Source: Gracilimonas sp040117685 (lineage in GTDB: Bacteria; Bacteroidota; Rhodothermia; Balneolales; Balneolaceae). From it: DNA of 64,000 nt. The stretch lies in the NCBI RefSeq assembly GCF_040117685.2, contig NZ_JBEDYP020000008.1, positions 184,760 to 248,759 of the forward strand, written 5' to 3'. The notes beneath the pieces are model-generated. The model was not told where the DNA came from and searched no databases. It worked only from the letters and a program-made list of their open reading frames with translations. How positions within the stretch are numbered: the stretch's first letter is position 1; every line of letters starts with the position of its first letter. Position numbers and translations under genes: made by a program. Of this stretch, positions 33,914-42,503 are shown one piece after another.

Positions 33914-35059
33914 TCAGTATGTTAGTGCATGAACAAGCTTATCAAATTCTTCAGATGTATTGTACACATTTGGCGAAACCCGAATAGAATCTCCCCGAAA
34001 GGAAACCAGGATGTTTTGCTCTTCAAAAGCAGATTTAATCTGATCCATTTCATGTGATTCGCCCAACCGAATTCCAAACAAGTGAGAAGCTCTGTACTCC
34101 TGATCTTCAATTCTATATCCGGCTGCTTTCAGCTTCTCGACAGGACCTGCAATCAAATTCCGGCAATACTGCTGGATGTTCTCCGCGCCCCATTCATTCA
34201 GCTGCTGAACCGCTTTAAGCATCATCGGAACCAGGATGAAGTTACTGTGCTCACCTACTTCATATCGTAAAGCACCCGGTTGATATTGATCGTTGTAATT
34301 AACCAAGTTTGCAAAATTTTCGCTCTCGTAGCGATTGATCCAGTTTTCTTCTACCGGTTTCCCTTCATCCAGTGCAGGACCATAATAGGCAAGCCCGATA
34401 GAATAGGGCCCCATCAGCCATTTATACCCGGCGCAGACCAGGGCATCAGGTTGAATTTCAGAAACATCAAAAGGCAGTGCACCTACCGATTGCGTTCCAT
34501 CTATGGCCAGCCAGGCTCCTGCTTCACGGGTTTTGTTACGGATCATTTTCAAGTCGAACAGTGTGCCATCGGCCCAATGAATATTTCCCATAGCTACCAG
34601 TTTGGTTCGATCGTTGATAGCATTTAGTACCTTTTCATTCCAGTTTTTGCTTCGATTTTCATGCTCTTTGGGAGGAGTGATGGTAATAATTTCGCCGCCT
34701 TTCTCCTGAACCACCGACCGCCATGGATAAACATTACTCGGAAATTGTTCACCCACAAGTATGATATTATCGCCTTGAGAAATCTCTACGTTATTAGCCA
34801 CATTGGCCATACCATAGGAAACGGAAGGTATAACCACAATGCGTTTAGGATCATTGGCATTAATTAGTTTGGCATATTCTTCCCTAAGCTGTTCCGTTTC
34901 ACCAAAAAACTCATCCGGTGAAATTTTAAACGGGTTGCGCTTTCGCTGAACACCCCAAACTCCGGCCTCTTCTACCGACTTCAGCTGTGGCGACATATAC
35001 GCACAGTTAAGATAGGTGACAGATTCATCGAGCTGGAAGTGAGATTTTTTGCAGTCCAT
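33914..35059 (-). CDS. PLP-dependent aminotransferase class V-fold protein
   Basis: 381 residues. Typical class V fold I features: YLNCAYMSPQLKSV near the start, IPSVSYGMANVAN, AMGNIHWADGTLFDL, LAIDGTQSVGALPFDV and the PLP-lysine motif CAGYKWLMGPYSIGLAYYG. It resembles isopenicillin N epimerase/cysteine-desulfurase-like enzymes (CsdA group), but no assembly partner genes are nearby, so the substrate is unknown. It ends at the bidirectional terminator of sdhB. Confidence 0.9.
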   Translation of the reverse strand: MDCKKSHFQLDESVTYLNCAYMSPQLKSVEEAGVWGVQRKRNPFKISPDEFFGETEQLREEYAKLINANDPKRIVVIPSVSYGMANVANNVEISQGDNIILVGEQFPSNVYPWRSVVQEKGGEIITITPPKEHENRSKNWNEKVLNAINDRTKLVAMGNIHWADGTLFDLKMIRNKTREAGAWLAIDGTQSVGALPFDVSEIQPDALVCAGYKWLMGPYSIGLAYYGPALDEGKPVEENWINRYESENFANLVNYNDQYQPGALRYEVGEHSNFILVPMMLKAVQQLNEWGAENIQQYCRNLIAGPVEKLKAAGYRIEDQEYRASHLFGIRLGESHEMDQIKSAFEEQNILVSFRGDSIRVSPNVYNTSEEFDKLVHALTY

Positions 35060-35137
35060 AAATAGCTATTACAATTAGTTTGATTTAGGTTACAGAACGT
35101 CGAAATTTCAGCTGTTAATTACCAAACTTTTTTATTG

Positions 35138-35614
35138 ATGAATATCAGGCATGCTAAAAAAGAAGATCTTCCGGCAGTTCTCGTTATGAACGAAGCCTCT
35201 GTACCTCATGTAACCAGTGAGGAGCTTTCGGAGATGGAGTATTACCTGAACAAGGCAAATCCATTTCTTATTGTAGAAGAAAAGGAAGAGCTGGCAGGAT
35301 TTATGATTGTGCTTCAAAAAGGGCTGGATTATGAAAGCCTGAACTATAAGTTTTTCTGTACTAATTATGACAATTTCGATTATGTGGATCGCATCGTTAT
35401 CTCAGAAAAATTCAGAGGGAGAAATTTAGGTACAGCTCTGTATCAATATCTTGCCGACAACTCTGGGCAAAAGTATATAACCTGTGAAGTGAATCTTGAA
35501 CCTCCGAATCCAAACTCATTGGGATTTCATAAAGCGTTGGGGTTCAGTAAAGTAGCAGAGCAAGTAACCGAGGGTGGAGAAAAAAGGGTGGCTCTGATGG
35601 TTAAAAGGTTGTAA
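35138..35614 (+). CDS. GNAT family N-acetyltransferase
   Basis: 158 residues from ATG 35138 (a TTG immediately before it is also in frame). The acetyl-CoA loop reads VISEKFRGRNLGTALYQYL, and the C-terminal part LEPPNPNSLGFHKALGFSKV is typical of GNAT folds. The substrate is not evident. It is transcribed divergently from the class V aminotransferase. Confidence 0.88.
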   Translation: MNIRHAKKEDLPAVLVMNEASVPHVTSEELSEMEYYLNKANPFLIVEEKEELAGFMIVLQKGLDYESLNYKFFCTNYDNFDYVDRIVISEKFRGRNLGTALYQYLADNSGQKYITCEVNLEPPNPNSLGFHKALGFSKVAEQVTEGGEKRVALMVKRL

Positions 35615-35705
35615 AAGAGAAAATTTCTTTCTTTCAATTTGGAATGAAAGTTCTTGTTATGGGTTTATGAAGCTGACTATTCAATCATAAAAAACCTAAA
35701 ATACT

Positions 35706-36248
35706 ATGAAACTAATGAAGAGAGTACCCGGAGTTATTGCACTAATTTTTGCAGTGCTCCTATCAACAAATATAAAGGCACAGGACAGTGACATCGTTGA
35801 TCTTGCTGTTGCCACCGATGAACTTTCAACCCTTGTTACAGCTGTACAAGCTGCCGGGTTGGTAGAGACGCTTAAAAGTGACGGACCTTTCACTGTTTTT
35901 GCTCCGACGAATGCAGCATTCGATGCCCTGCCGGAAGGTGTACTTGATATGCTATTGAAGCCGGAAAACAAAGATAAGTTGACGGCCGTACTTACCTATC
36001 ATGTAGTACCTGCAGAAGTAATGTCTGGCGACCTGGAAGACGGAATGATGGCCGGAACCGTACAGGGAAGTAAAGCTAAAATTACCCTTATGAATGGCAA
36101 AGCCATGGTTGACGGAGCCACAGTAATGATGGCTGATGTGGATGCCAGTAATGGGGTTGTTCATGTTATTGACCAGGTAATTTTACCACCAAGCATAAAA
36201 GAGGCACTGGCTTCTGCTGAAAAAGAAAAGAAAGACAAAGACTGGTAA
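35706..36248 (+). CDS. Exported fasciclin (FAS1) domain protein
   Basis: 180 residues with a signal peptide (GVIALIFAVLLSTNIKAQ). One FAS1 domain follows: IVDLAVATDELSTLVTAVQAAGL, the H1 motif GPFTVFAPTNAAFDALP, LTYHVVPAEVMS and the H2 motif VVHVIDQVILPP. FAS1 domains mediate adhesion or matrix interactions. The C-terminus is a charged lysine/aspartate tail. A GC-rich intrinsic terminator follows directly. Confidence 0.93.
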   Translation: MKLMKRVPGVIALIFAVLLSTNIKAQDSDIVDLAVATDELSTLVTAVQAAGLVETLKSDGPFTVFAPTNAAFDALPEGVLDMLLKPENKDKLTAVLTYHVVPAEVMSGDLEDGMMAGTVQGSKAKITLMNGKAMVDGATVMMADVDASNGVVHVIDQVILPPSIKEALASAEKEKKDKDW

Positions 36249-36273
36249 GTTAGAAATCAGGCAGAACCATCCG

Positions 36274-36304
36274 GGCCGGAGTCGAGAGACGACGGCCTTT
36301 TTTA
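36274..36304 (+). terminator. Intrinsic terminator after the fasciclin gene
   Basis: Stem GGCCG-ga-GTC paired with GAC-ga-CGGCC around a GAGA loop, followed by seven T residues. It lies 26 nt after the fasciclin stop and may also face the convergent DUF1059 gene. Confidence 0.88.
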
Positions 36305-36319
36305 TTGGCAGGCAATTAG

Positions 36320-36559
36320 TCAGGCTTTATCAGGGAGAGCTTCAAATTCCTTCCGTTTATTTTCCATCCACTGCTGCATAGCTTCGGGATCATTCATCAT
36401 TTCAGACATCTCTTGCATAGCCTGGAGGTGAGCAACATCACCTTTCTTATACATCTCGCTCCCATGTTGCCGACTTTGTTCGGCAATTTCTTCAAAGGTT
36501 TCTGCGGTGAATTCCTGGTCGCAGGCTCCACCCAATTGTTTGCAGGTCATGGTTTTCAT
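36320..36559 (-). CDS. DUF1059 family small protein
   Basis: 79 residues. The N-terminus MKTMTCKQLGGACDQEFTAE with two conserved Cys and the following TFEEIAEQSRQHGSEM match DUF1059. The C-terminal half is helical and methionine-rich (AHLQAMQEMSEMMNDPEAMQ, then WMENKRKEFEALP). The fold resembles a small zinc-ribbon-like module. Function is unknown. It sits 19 nt downstream of the lipoprotein gene on the same strand. Confidence 0.85.
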   Translation of the reverse strand: MKTMTCKQLGGACDQEFTAETFEEIAEQSRQHGSEMYKKGDVAHLQAMQEMSEMMNDPEAMQQWMENKRKEFEALPDKA

Positions 36560-36578
36560 AAATAAAAAGAGTTAGAAG

Positions 36579-37049
36579 TTATTCCCGGGGACTTAAACTT
36601 TCACGGGTTTCTCTGAGCCTGTCAGCCAGTTCTTTAATCTGGGCCGGTGGTTGGCCGTATTCGAAAGTAACTTTCTTTACAAAACCGGGACTTTGAATTT
36701 CCACCCATTCGGCTCCTCCATCGGCACAATCGGGACAGCCAATTACTTTAGGTAATGCATTTAAAGCCTCCTGATCAACCAGCGACTCAATTTCTACCCA
36801 TTCCTGAGGTGTTACAGCTCTTTTACTTTCCACTTTCAATTCAGAAAGGCCACCTTCCCCCTTGTATTCCCGTACTCTTAATACCGCCTGGGATTCGTTA
36901 ACAGACATTTCCTGGTAACAAGGTCCGGTACACATATTAAATGAAGAACCGGATTTAATGGTATAGTTCGACTCGATGATATCCCCCTGGGAGCATCCGG
37001 TGATGATCATGAATGCCATAAAAAGTATTGCTGGAATGAAGTTCTTCAT
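36579..37049 (-). CDS. Hypothetical lipoprotein with conserved cysteines
   Basis: 156 residues. A lipoprotein signal (FMAFMIITGC) puts the lipidated Cys at 19. The mature part contains MCTGPCYQEM and GCPDCADGGAEWVEI, four further Cys suggesting disulfides, and a final VTFEYGQPPAQIKELADRL. It resembles short Bacteroidetes lipoproteins with an exposed GCPDCADGG loop. Function is unknown. Confidence 0.7.
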   Translation of the reverse strand: MKNFIPAILFMAFMIITGCSQGDIIESNYTIKSGSSFNMCTGPCYQEMSVNESQAVLRVREYKGEGGLSELKVESKRAVTPQEWVEIESLVDQEALNALPKVIGCPDCADGGAEWVEIQSPGFVKKVTFEYGQPPAQIKELADRLRETRESLSPRE

Positions 37050-37110
37050 AATAGTTGATTATTCGTACTGATTAAATAGGCTGATCTGTAATTATTTTTA
37101 AATAAAAGAC

Positions 37111-38067
37111 TTATTCAAAAAACTCAAACCCGTCAATAATGTCAAGGTAAACGCCGTCAAAACCGGCATCCAGAATTTTTTGGAGGTAAGAATCTTCATT
37201 TCCATAGATAACGGATTTCCATTCAGGATGCCAATACATCACCTTGTAGTTTCCTTCCCAGTTCGGGTTTTCCTGAACAAGCCACTCCGGGTTACCGGTG
37301 CCCCATTCTTCCTGCCAGTAGTATCGATAGTCTTCGGCTTCCCCGATGCTCATATAACTAATCACCATTCGCTCACCGCCATTTTTCTTCTGCCTGAGCT
37401 GTTCCACCTCACCGGAAGTGAACATTCGGTTTCCATAGAAAGCATCCATCACGATGATGTCATAATTTGTGTTTTGTACAGATTTGATGAAATCTGCCCT
37501 GGAATCAAATTCTGATTTATTCAACAAATACAGAAAATTCCTAGCTTCTGACAAATCGGAAATTTGCTCTTCATTTACTCCGGGTAATGGGCTTGGCTGG
37601 CCCGGGATTTTGGTTAAGTCCCTATCAGGAGCCGCAAAGGAAAGATATCCTAATGCTGAATTCTGATTATAGGAATTGTTTACCTTGAAAGAGGTGGAAC
37701 AGTAGTCGGTTACCAGGATGGTTTTCCCTGCTTCCTTACCGATGTTGAGCAGCTTTAACAGCTGATTGGTTTCGGTAGCCGGTGTAGGCTGATCATCATT
37801 ACTGTACCCGAAAAAAAGACTTTCCTGGGCCAGGCCATCCACAGCGTTGAGGTAATCAGTGGCAACATTTCCGTTTTTTAGTAGGAGGGGATGCCCGTTC
37901 TGGGGGATAACCGCAAAGCTTGGATCTTGATTTTTGGCGTACTCAGAAATTTCCTGAACAAAACTTCGCATCTCTTCCCGATAATCAATACTGTCGTTGT
38001 TGAAAACAACACCGCAGGAAAACAAGGTGGAAATAATTAAAAAGAGGAATAGAAATTTTGTTCGCAT
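37111..38067 (-). CDS. Lipoprotein of the TM1410/GH114-like endo-polygalactosaminidase family
   Basis: 318 residues. The lipobox LFSC gives Cys18. The mature protein follows the MJ1477/TM1410-like TIM-barrel pattern: FAVIPQNGHPLL, then ILVTDYCST, IVMDAFYG, MVISYMSIGEAEDYRYYW and the final DAGFDGVYLDIIDGFEFF, whose Asp/Glu cluster forms the active site. Family members cleave alpha-1,4-galactosamine polymers of biofilm matrices; activity here is inferred only from the family. It is divergent from recQ. Confidence 0.85.
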   Translation of the reverse strand: MRTKFLFLFLIISTLFSCGVVFNNDSIDYREEMRSFVQEISEYAKNQDPSFAVIPQNGHPLLLKNGNVATDYLNAVDGLAQESLFFGYSNDDQPTPATETNQLLKLLNIGKEAGKTILVTDYCSTSFKVNNSYNQNSALGYLSFAAPDRDLTKIPGQPSPLPGVNEEQISDLSEARNFLYLLNKSEFDSRADFIKSVQNTNYDIIVMDAFYGNRMFTSGEVEQLRQKKNGGERMVISYMSIGEAEDYRYYWQEEWGTGNPEWLVQENPNWEGNYKVMYWHPEWKSVIYGNEDSYLQKILDAGFDGVYLDIIDGFEFFE

Positions 38068-38115
38068 TGGTTTGTATTTTGAAGTAAAACAGAGAAAAAA
38101 TCTAACAGGCTAAAA

Positions 38116-40047
38116 TTGCAGGATTATTTTCAGAAAGCAGAATTAAATTTAAAAAAAATTTGGGGGTTTGATGGATTCCGTCCCGGTCAGGATGAGGTAG
38201 TCCGCTCTGTTTTTGATGGGAAAGATACCCTGGTACTTTTCCCAACCGGTGGCGGTAAATCGCTTTGTTATCAGGTTCCGGCTACAGTTTTTGAAGGTAT
38301 GACGCTGGTAATATCACCCCTTGTAGCCCTGATGCAAGACCAGGTTCAACAGCTGAAAGCCAAAGGAATCTCGGCCACATTCATAAACAGCACGATCCCT
38401 TCTTACGAAGTCGAACAACGATTGGTGAATGCCCGAAATGGTATGTACAAACTGTTGTATTGTGCCCCTGAGCGGCTGAAAACCAGCCTTTGGGAGGCCG
38501 AAATGCCACGGTTAAATATCGATCTGGTGGCCATTGATGAAGCACATTGTATTAGTGAATGGGGGCATGATTTTCGACCCAGTTACCGGGATATAAGAGA
38601 ATCGCTGGAATCCATTGCGGATCGAACCCGTTGGATTGCCCTTACGGCAACAGCCACGCCCGAGGTTCAAAAAGACATTGTGGATTCAATGGGATTTGAA
38701 GATGCTAACGTCATTTCCCGGGGTTTCTCTCGGCCTAATTTAAAATGGTGGGTAGTTAATGCTCCCAATAAGAAACAGAAACTGGATGAGTCGGTAAAAA
38801 AAGGGGCACAAAAGGGCGATGGACTGATTTACGGAGGAACCCGCAAGAACTGCGAGATACTGGCTGAGCGGTTTTCACGCATGGGAATAAAATCGGAAGC
38901 CTATCATGCGGGGGTAGACTCGGAAGAACGCAAAGCCATTCAGCAGCGGTGGATTTCGGGGCAGACGCCATTGGTAGCTGCCACCAATGCATTCGGGATG
39001 GGTATCGATAAACCTGATTGCCGGTATGTGATTCATGAAGAGATGCCGTATTCGTTGGAGGCTTACTACCAGGAAGCGGGTCGGGCAGGCCGGGATGGGG
39101 AAGAAAGCTTTCCCATTTTGCTCTACAGAGAATCGGACTACCACAAAGCCGACGATCGCATAGATCAGGGTTACCCGACTTTGGATGAATTAAATCATGT
39201 CTATCAGGTTTTATGCGATAGTTTTCACCTGGCGGTAGGCTCGCAAATGGAAGAGTCTATGTCGTTTGATATTGAGCAGATTAAAAAGAGAGGCAAGCTT
39301 AAATACGGAAAAGCACGTGCGGCCATGCGACTGCTGGATCAGTTTGATGTGATTGCCATGCAGGAAGAAGTGAAGCCGGCGGTAAGCGTGCAGTTCACCC
39401 TTAGTCCAAATGCGATGAAGACTTTCCGGGAAAAGTGTAAAAACGACGAGAAGGCTGAATTCACGGATAAACTGGAGCGAATGTTCGGGAGTTTGGCTTT
39501 CAAAGAGATGGTACAGCTGGATGAAGAATATGTACTTGATAAACTTGGCATCCGCAGAAATGCCCTTGTAAAAGGATTAAATGTACTGATGCAGAATGAT
39601 CAGGTGCTGGTTTTTGAGATGCACAAGCAACGAAGCCTGGTCAAAGTGCTGGAAGCCCGTTCCAAGAACTTACCATTGACGAAGAAAGAGGTGGAGTCGC
39701 ACCGCAACAACCTGTTCCGAAAGCTTGAGCATATGCATGGATATATTTTAACAGACCAGTGCCGGGAAGTATATCTGCGAAATTACTTCGGCGATACCGA
39801 TGCCGAACCCTGCGGACATTGTGACAATTGTCTGAAAACGGTGGCTTCAGAAGAAGTAAGCCCAACTGATGAGGAGATTAAAGCTGTTTATGATGAACTT
39901 GAATCGGAGGAGCGGACTGTTTCTCAACTTTGCAGTTCAACCGGCCAGAATAAACGAAAAGTGCAGCAAACCCTTCAGTTTTTAATTCGTGAAGACAAAG
40001 TGACTACGGTGCCCTCTAAGCCGGGCTATTATTGTAGGTTAGGATAG
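38116..40047 (+). CDS. recQ: ATP-dependent DNA helicase RecQ
   Basis: 643 residues from a TTG start that fits the conserved N-terminus (LKKIWGFDGFRPGQDEVV). Helicase motifs: Walker A TGGGKS at 44-49, DEAH in LVAIDEAHCISEWGHDFRPSY, TATATPEVQ, and motif VI EEMPYSLEAYYQEAGRAGRDG. A zinc-binding RQC region with CGHCDNC follows at about 575. The C-terminus is a winged-helix-like segment (ERTVSQLCSSTGQNKRKVQQ); no canonical HRDC domain is obvious. Its TAG stop lies inside the left inverted repeat of the neighbouring cassette. Confidence 0.95.
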   Translation: MQDYFQKAELNLKKIWGFDGFRPGQDEVVRSVFDGKDTLVLFPTGGGKSLCYQVPATVFEGMTLVISPLVALMQDQVQQLKAKGISATFINSTIPSYEVEQRLVNARNGMYKLLYCAPERLKTSLWEAEMPRLNIDLVAIDEAHCISEWGHDFRPSYRDIRESLESIADRTRWIALTATATPEVQKDIVDSMGFEDANVISRGFSRPNLKWWVVNAPNKKQKLDESVKKGAQKGDGLIYGGTRKNCEILAERFSRMGIKSEAYHAGVDSEERKAIQQRWISGQTPLVAATNAFGMGIDKPDCRYVIHEEMPYSLEAYYQEAGRAGRDGEESFPILLYRESDYHKADDRIDQGYPTLDELNHVYQVLCDSFHLAVGSQMEESMSFDIEQIKKRGKLKYGKARAAMRLLDQFDVIAMQEEVKPAVSVQFTLSPNAMKTFREKCKNDEKAEFTDKLERMFGSLAFKEMVQLDEEYVLDKLGIRRNALVKGLNVLMQNDQVLVFEMHKQRSLVKVLEARSKNLPLTKKEVESHRNNLFRKLEHMHGYILTDQCREVYLRNYFGDTDAEPCGHCDNCLKTVASEEVSPTDEEIKAVYDELESEERTVSQLCSSTGQNKRKVQQTLQFLIREDKVTTVPSKPGYYCRLG

Positions 40048-40068
40048 GTTTTAGGTGTTAGGGGTGGG
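40042..40068. repeat. Left inverted repeat of the IVP-like cassette
   Basis: 27 nt starting GGATAGGTTTTAGGTGTTAG and ending GGGTGGG. Its first six bases give the last codon and TAG stop of recQ; its last base abuts the stop of the four-helix-bundle gene. The right copy is its exact reverse complement apart from a 21-nt internal duplication. Confidence 0.92.
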
Positions 40069-40413
40069 TTATTTCTTTAATAAGGTGTGAAGCATTTTTT
40101 GGATTTCGGTATTGTGATTTATAGCTGAGTCAAGCTTTTGCTCATTCATAATTTGATTTTCTTTCAACAGGAGTAATTGGGTTTCAAGCTCAAAACTGGA
40201 GCCAAGTGAGATTCTCAGAAACCGTTTAAAGTCTTTTCTGCTTTCTCTGCTGCATGCTTCTGCAATATTGGAGGGAACCGAAATGGAAGATCTTATAATT
40301 TGATCCCTATAGGTATATCGTTCGGTTTTTGGCAGTTCTTTTATAATGGCATGTACAATAGAAGTCATCTCCATGCTTCTCTGCCAAACGATAAGCTTTT
40401 TAAAATTTTTCAT
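40069..40413 (-). CDS. Four helix bundle protein, 23S rRNA intervening-sequence (IVP) type
   Basis: I choose the ATG at 40413 (MKNFKKLIVWQRSMEMTSIV), which matches the usual family start. An upstream in-frame ATG at 40512 would add 33 atypical residues. The 114-residue product has the family hallmarks: LIVWQRSMEM, TYRDQIIRSSISVPSNIAEACSR, DFKRFLRISLGSSFELETQL and a final helix. Such proteins occur in 23S rRNA intervening sequences and as stand-alone genes; the fold is also that of the Avd accessory protein. The gene is squeezed between two convergent genes and bounded by 27-bp inverted repeats. Confidence 0.93.
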   Translation of the reverse strand: MKNFKKLIVWQRSMEMTSIVHAIIKELPKTERYTYRDQIIRSSISVPSNIAEACSRESRKDFKRFLRISLGSSFELETQLLLLKENQIMNEQKLDSAINHNTEIQKMLHTLLKK

Positions 40414-40512
40414 AGATATACTCTTTTGGCTTTGTTCACCAGTAAGAGCTCTGAAAACCCAATTCCTTACAAATTTAAATGAATTATTACCTCGACAAGA
40501 AGCCCTTGCCAT

Positions 40513-40560
40513 CCCACCCCTAACACCTAAAACCTAAAACCTAACACCTAAAACCTATCC
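40513..40560. repeat. Right inverted repeat of the IVP-like cassette, with internal duplication
   Basis: 48 nt, the reverse complement of the left 27-nt repeat with the block GTTTTAGGTTTTAGGTGTTAG inserted as a tandem duplication. Its outer end CTATCC supplies the TAG stop of the DUF4296 gene on the minus strand, just as the left end supplies the recQ stop. Confidence 0.92.
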
Positions 40561-40944
40561 CCCCGTCGAATCTCTCCTTGCTGTCTTCACTGAATCAATA
40601 TGCGCCTGAATATACTGCTCTTCATTTTCCAGCTGACGGACTACTTCCTGTACCCTAATTAATTGGCGCTCTACCTGCTTTTGGTAAAATGTATGAGAGC
40701 GTAGAAATTGCTCCTCGGTTATTCCAAACTTACCGTACACCAATGCTTTGAGCGAATCAGCGTTTATGCTGTCAGGTTGAGCATCTCTATAAGTAGAAAT
40801 ATGCTGCATCTCAATCAGGAGGTCGATGTAGTTTTGTTCACTGATCAGGTCGTCAGGCTTTGGGACTTCATCCGGGCCCATACATCCATACCCCGCTAAC
40901 ACTGCGAGGATGAGAACAACGACTTGTATCGAAAGCGTTTTCAT
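40555..40944 (-). CDS. DUF4296 domain lipoprotein
   Basis: 129 residues. A hydrophobic signal (VVVLILAVLAGYGC) with Cys21 suggests a lipoprotein, although the lipobox GYGC is atypical. The DUF4296 core follows: PDDLISEQNYIDLLIEMQHI, YGKFGITEEQFLRSHTFYQK and a C-terminal helical stretch. Function is unknown; the family is largely confined to Bacteroidetes relatives, supporting the taxonomic reading. It is probably co-transcribed with the SDR gene 10 nt upstream. The stop lies inside the cassette repeat. Confidence 0.85.
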   Translation of the reverse strand: MKTLSIQVVVLILAVLAGYGCMGPDEVPKPDDLISEQNYIDLLIEMQHISTYRDAQPDSINADSLKALVYGKFGITEEQFLRSHTFYQKQVERQLIRVQEVVRQLENEEQYIQAHIDSVKTARRDSTGG

Positions 40945-40954
40945 GTATCGTTTC

Positions 40955-41674
40955 CTAATTAGTAGGATCTTTGGGGTTCAGAGGACGCATGGTAATTTCA
41001 TTGATCAGGAAATTGTCGTCTGTTTCGAGCAGAAACTTCACCGTGCTTGAGATGTCGGTTGTTTTCATCATGTTTGGGTGGTTGTCGATGCCGTCTATTT
41101 TATCAAACAGATCGGTGTCGATAGAGCCGGGGAAAACACAGGTAACTTTAATCCCATCATACCGAAGTTCCTTAAATAATGCTTCACTGAAACCTCGTAC
41201 GCCGAATTTGCTTGCGTTGTATCCGGAGATGGTTGGATTCCCTAACAGTCCTGCAATCGATGAAATATTGATGATATGACAGGTGTTTTCGTTGTCCTTC
41301 ATTAAGGGCACAATAAGCCGTGTGAGATAAAAAATCCCGTTCAGGTTCACATTAATCATCGTATGCCACTCGCTCATGGAAAGGTCATCGACATTAGCTG
41401 AGTACATCACACCGGCATTATTGATGAGGATATCCGGCAGGTGATTTAAATCGAAAGTATCATCCACCCATTCTTCCAAAGCATCGGCATCGGTGATATC
41501 CATTTTTACGGGATGAAACTTATCGCCGAGTGATTTTTGAAGGTTCTTTAACTTATCGAGGCTGCGCGCAAGTCCATACACTTCCACTCCGTTTTCGACA
41601 AGCATTTTACTGAATTCGGCTCCAATGCCGCTGCTGGCTCCGGTCACGATGGCGATTTTTGAATCAAGGTTCAT
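40955..41674 (-). CDS. Short-chain dehydrogenase/reductase (SDR family)
   Basis: 239 residues. The classical SDR cofactor motif IVTGASSGIGAEF is at 8-20, NNAG at about 84, and the catalytic tetrad in INISSIAGLLGNPTISGYNASKFGVRG (Ser, Tyr, Lys). PGSIDTDLFDKI follows. It is most like the YdfG-type 3-hydroxy acid/serine dehydrogenases, but the substrate is not defined. It is divergent from coaX. Confidence 0.92.
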   Translation of the reverse strand: MNLDSKIAIVTGASSGIGAEFSKMLVENGVEVYGLARSLDKLKNLQKSLGDKFHPVKMDITDADALEEWVDDTFDLNHLPDILINNAGVMYSANVDDLSMSEWHTMINVNLNGIFYLTRLIVPLMKDNENTCHIINISSIAGLLGNPTISGYNASKFGVRGFSEALFKELRYDGIKVTCVFPGSIDTDLFDKIDGIDNHPNMMKTTDISSTVKFLLETDDNFLINEITMRPLNPKDPTN

Positions 41675-41726
41675 TGTAAAAATGGTATTTTGTTTACATT
41701 CAATGGTTTAAAAGTACTACAAAAAG

Positions 41727-42488
41727 ATGAGCAAAATCGATTCCAATTCATCAAAAAAAGCCCTGTACCTTGATGCAGGAAATTCTTCCATCAAGGGAGC
41801 ATATAAGAATGGGGTAAGCTGGGAGACCATTCACACCAAAGAAAAATATACGGCTTCAGAACTGGTGCAGTGGATCGATGATCATCCGGAATCTTTTTCT
41901 CAAATTGTATTGGCTAGTGTTCGGAAAGATGTTCAGGATGCAATCCGTCATCAGTTGAGTCATGTAGAGCTCATAGAATTAGGGGCGGAGGACATCCCCC
42001 GCGAATTACTTGACTATGAAACTGTGGAGACTCTCGGTGTAGACAGATTTTTAGCGTGTTATGGAGCTACCAATCAAACAAATGGATCGGTTGTGGTTAT
42101 TGATGCTGGAACTGCGCTAACTATCGACTTCATGGATCAGGATAGTGTTTATCATGGCGGCTTGATTGCTCCCGGCTTATCTTCATTCACCGGGATTTTA
42201 CCGCAAAAAGCCCCAGCCCTACCGAGTGTAGAATTAGAAATTCCCGAAACCTGGCCGGGTAAAAGTACCATCGACTCACTGAAATGGGGACAAGCCGGAT
42301 TCTATAAAATGGCGATGGAAGGAGTTCTTCAGCAATATGAAGAGGCGTTCGGTGAATTTGAATTATTCATCACCGGGGGAGATGCACGAAAAATTGAAAA
42401 TCTTCTGGAAAGAGAGTGTAAAGTGAGGCCTTTTTTGGTTTTTGATGGGATGCAAAGGTTAGAACACCGATCAAGGAACATCAAATAG
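41727..42488 (+). CDS. coaX: Type III pantothenate kinase
   Basis: 253 residues. ASKHA motifs: YLDAGNSSIKGAY at the N-terminus, ETLGVDRFLACYGA and VVVIDAGTALTIDFM, then GGLIAPGLSSF and FITGGDARKI. CoaX phosphorylates pantothenate to start CoA synthesis and usually needs a monovalent cation. Together with panB and coaBC it gives three CoA-pathway genes in the window, at separate sites. It is convergent with udk. Confidence 0.95.
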   Translation: MSKIDSNSSKKALYLDAGNSSIKGAYKNGVSWETIHTKEKYTASELVQWIDDHPESFSQIVLASVRKDVQDAIRHQLSHVELIELGAEDIPRELLDYETVETLGVDRFLACYGATNQTNGSVVVIDAGTALTIDFMDQDSVYHGGLIAPGLSSFTGILPQKAPALPSVELEIPETWPGKSTIDSLKWGQAGFYKMAMEGVLQQYEEAFGEFELFITGGDARKIENLLERECKVRPFLVFDGMQRLEHRSRNIK

Positions 42489-42503
42489 CGAACAAAGAAC
42501 GGT

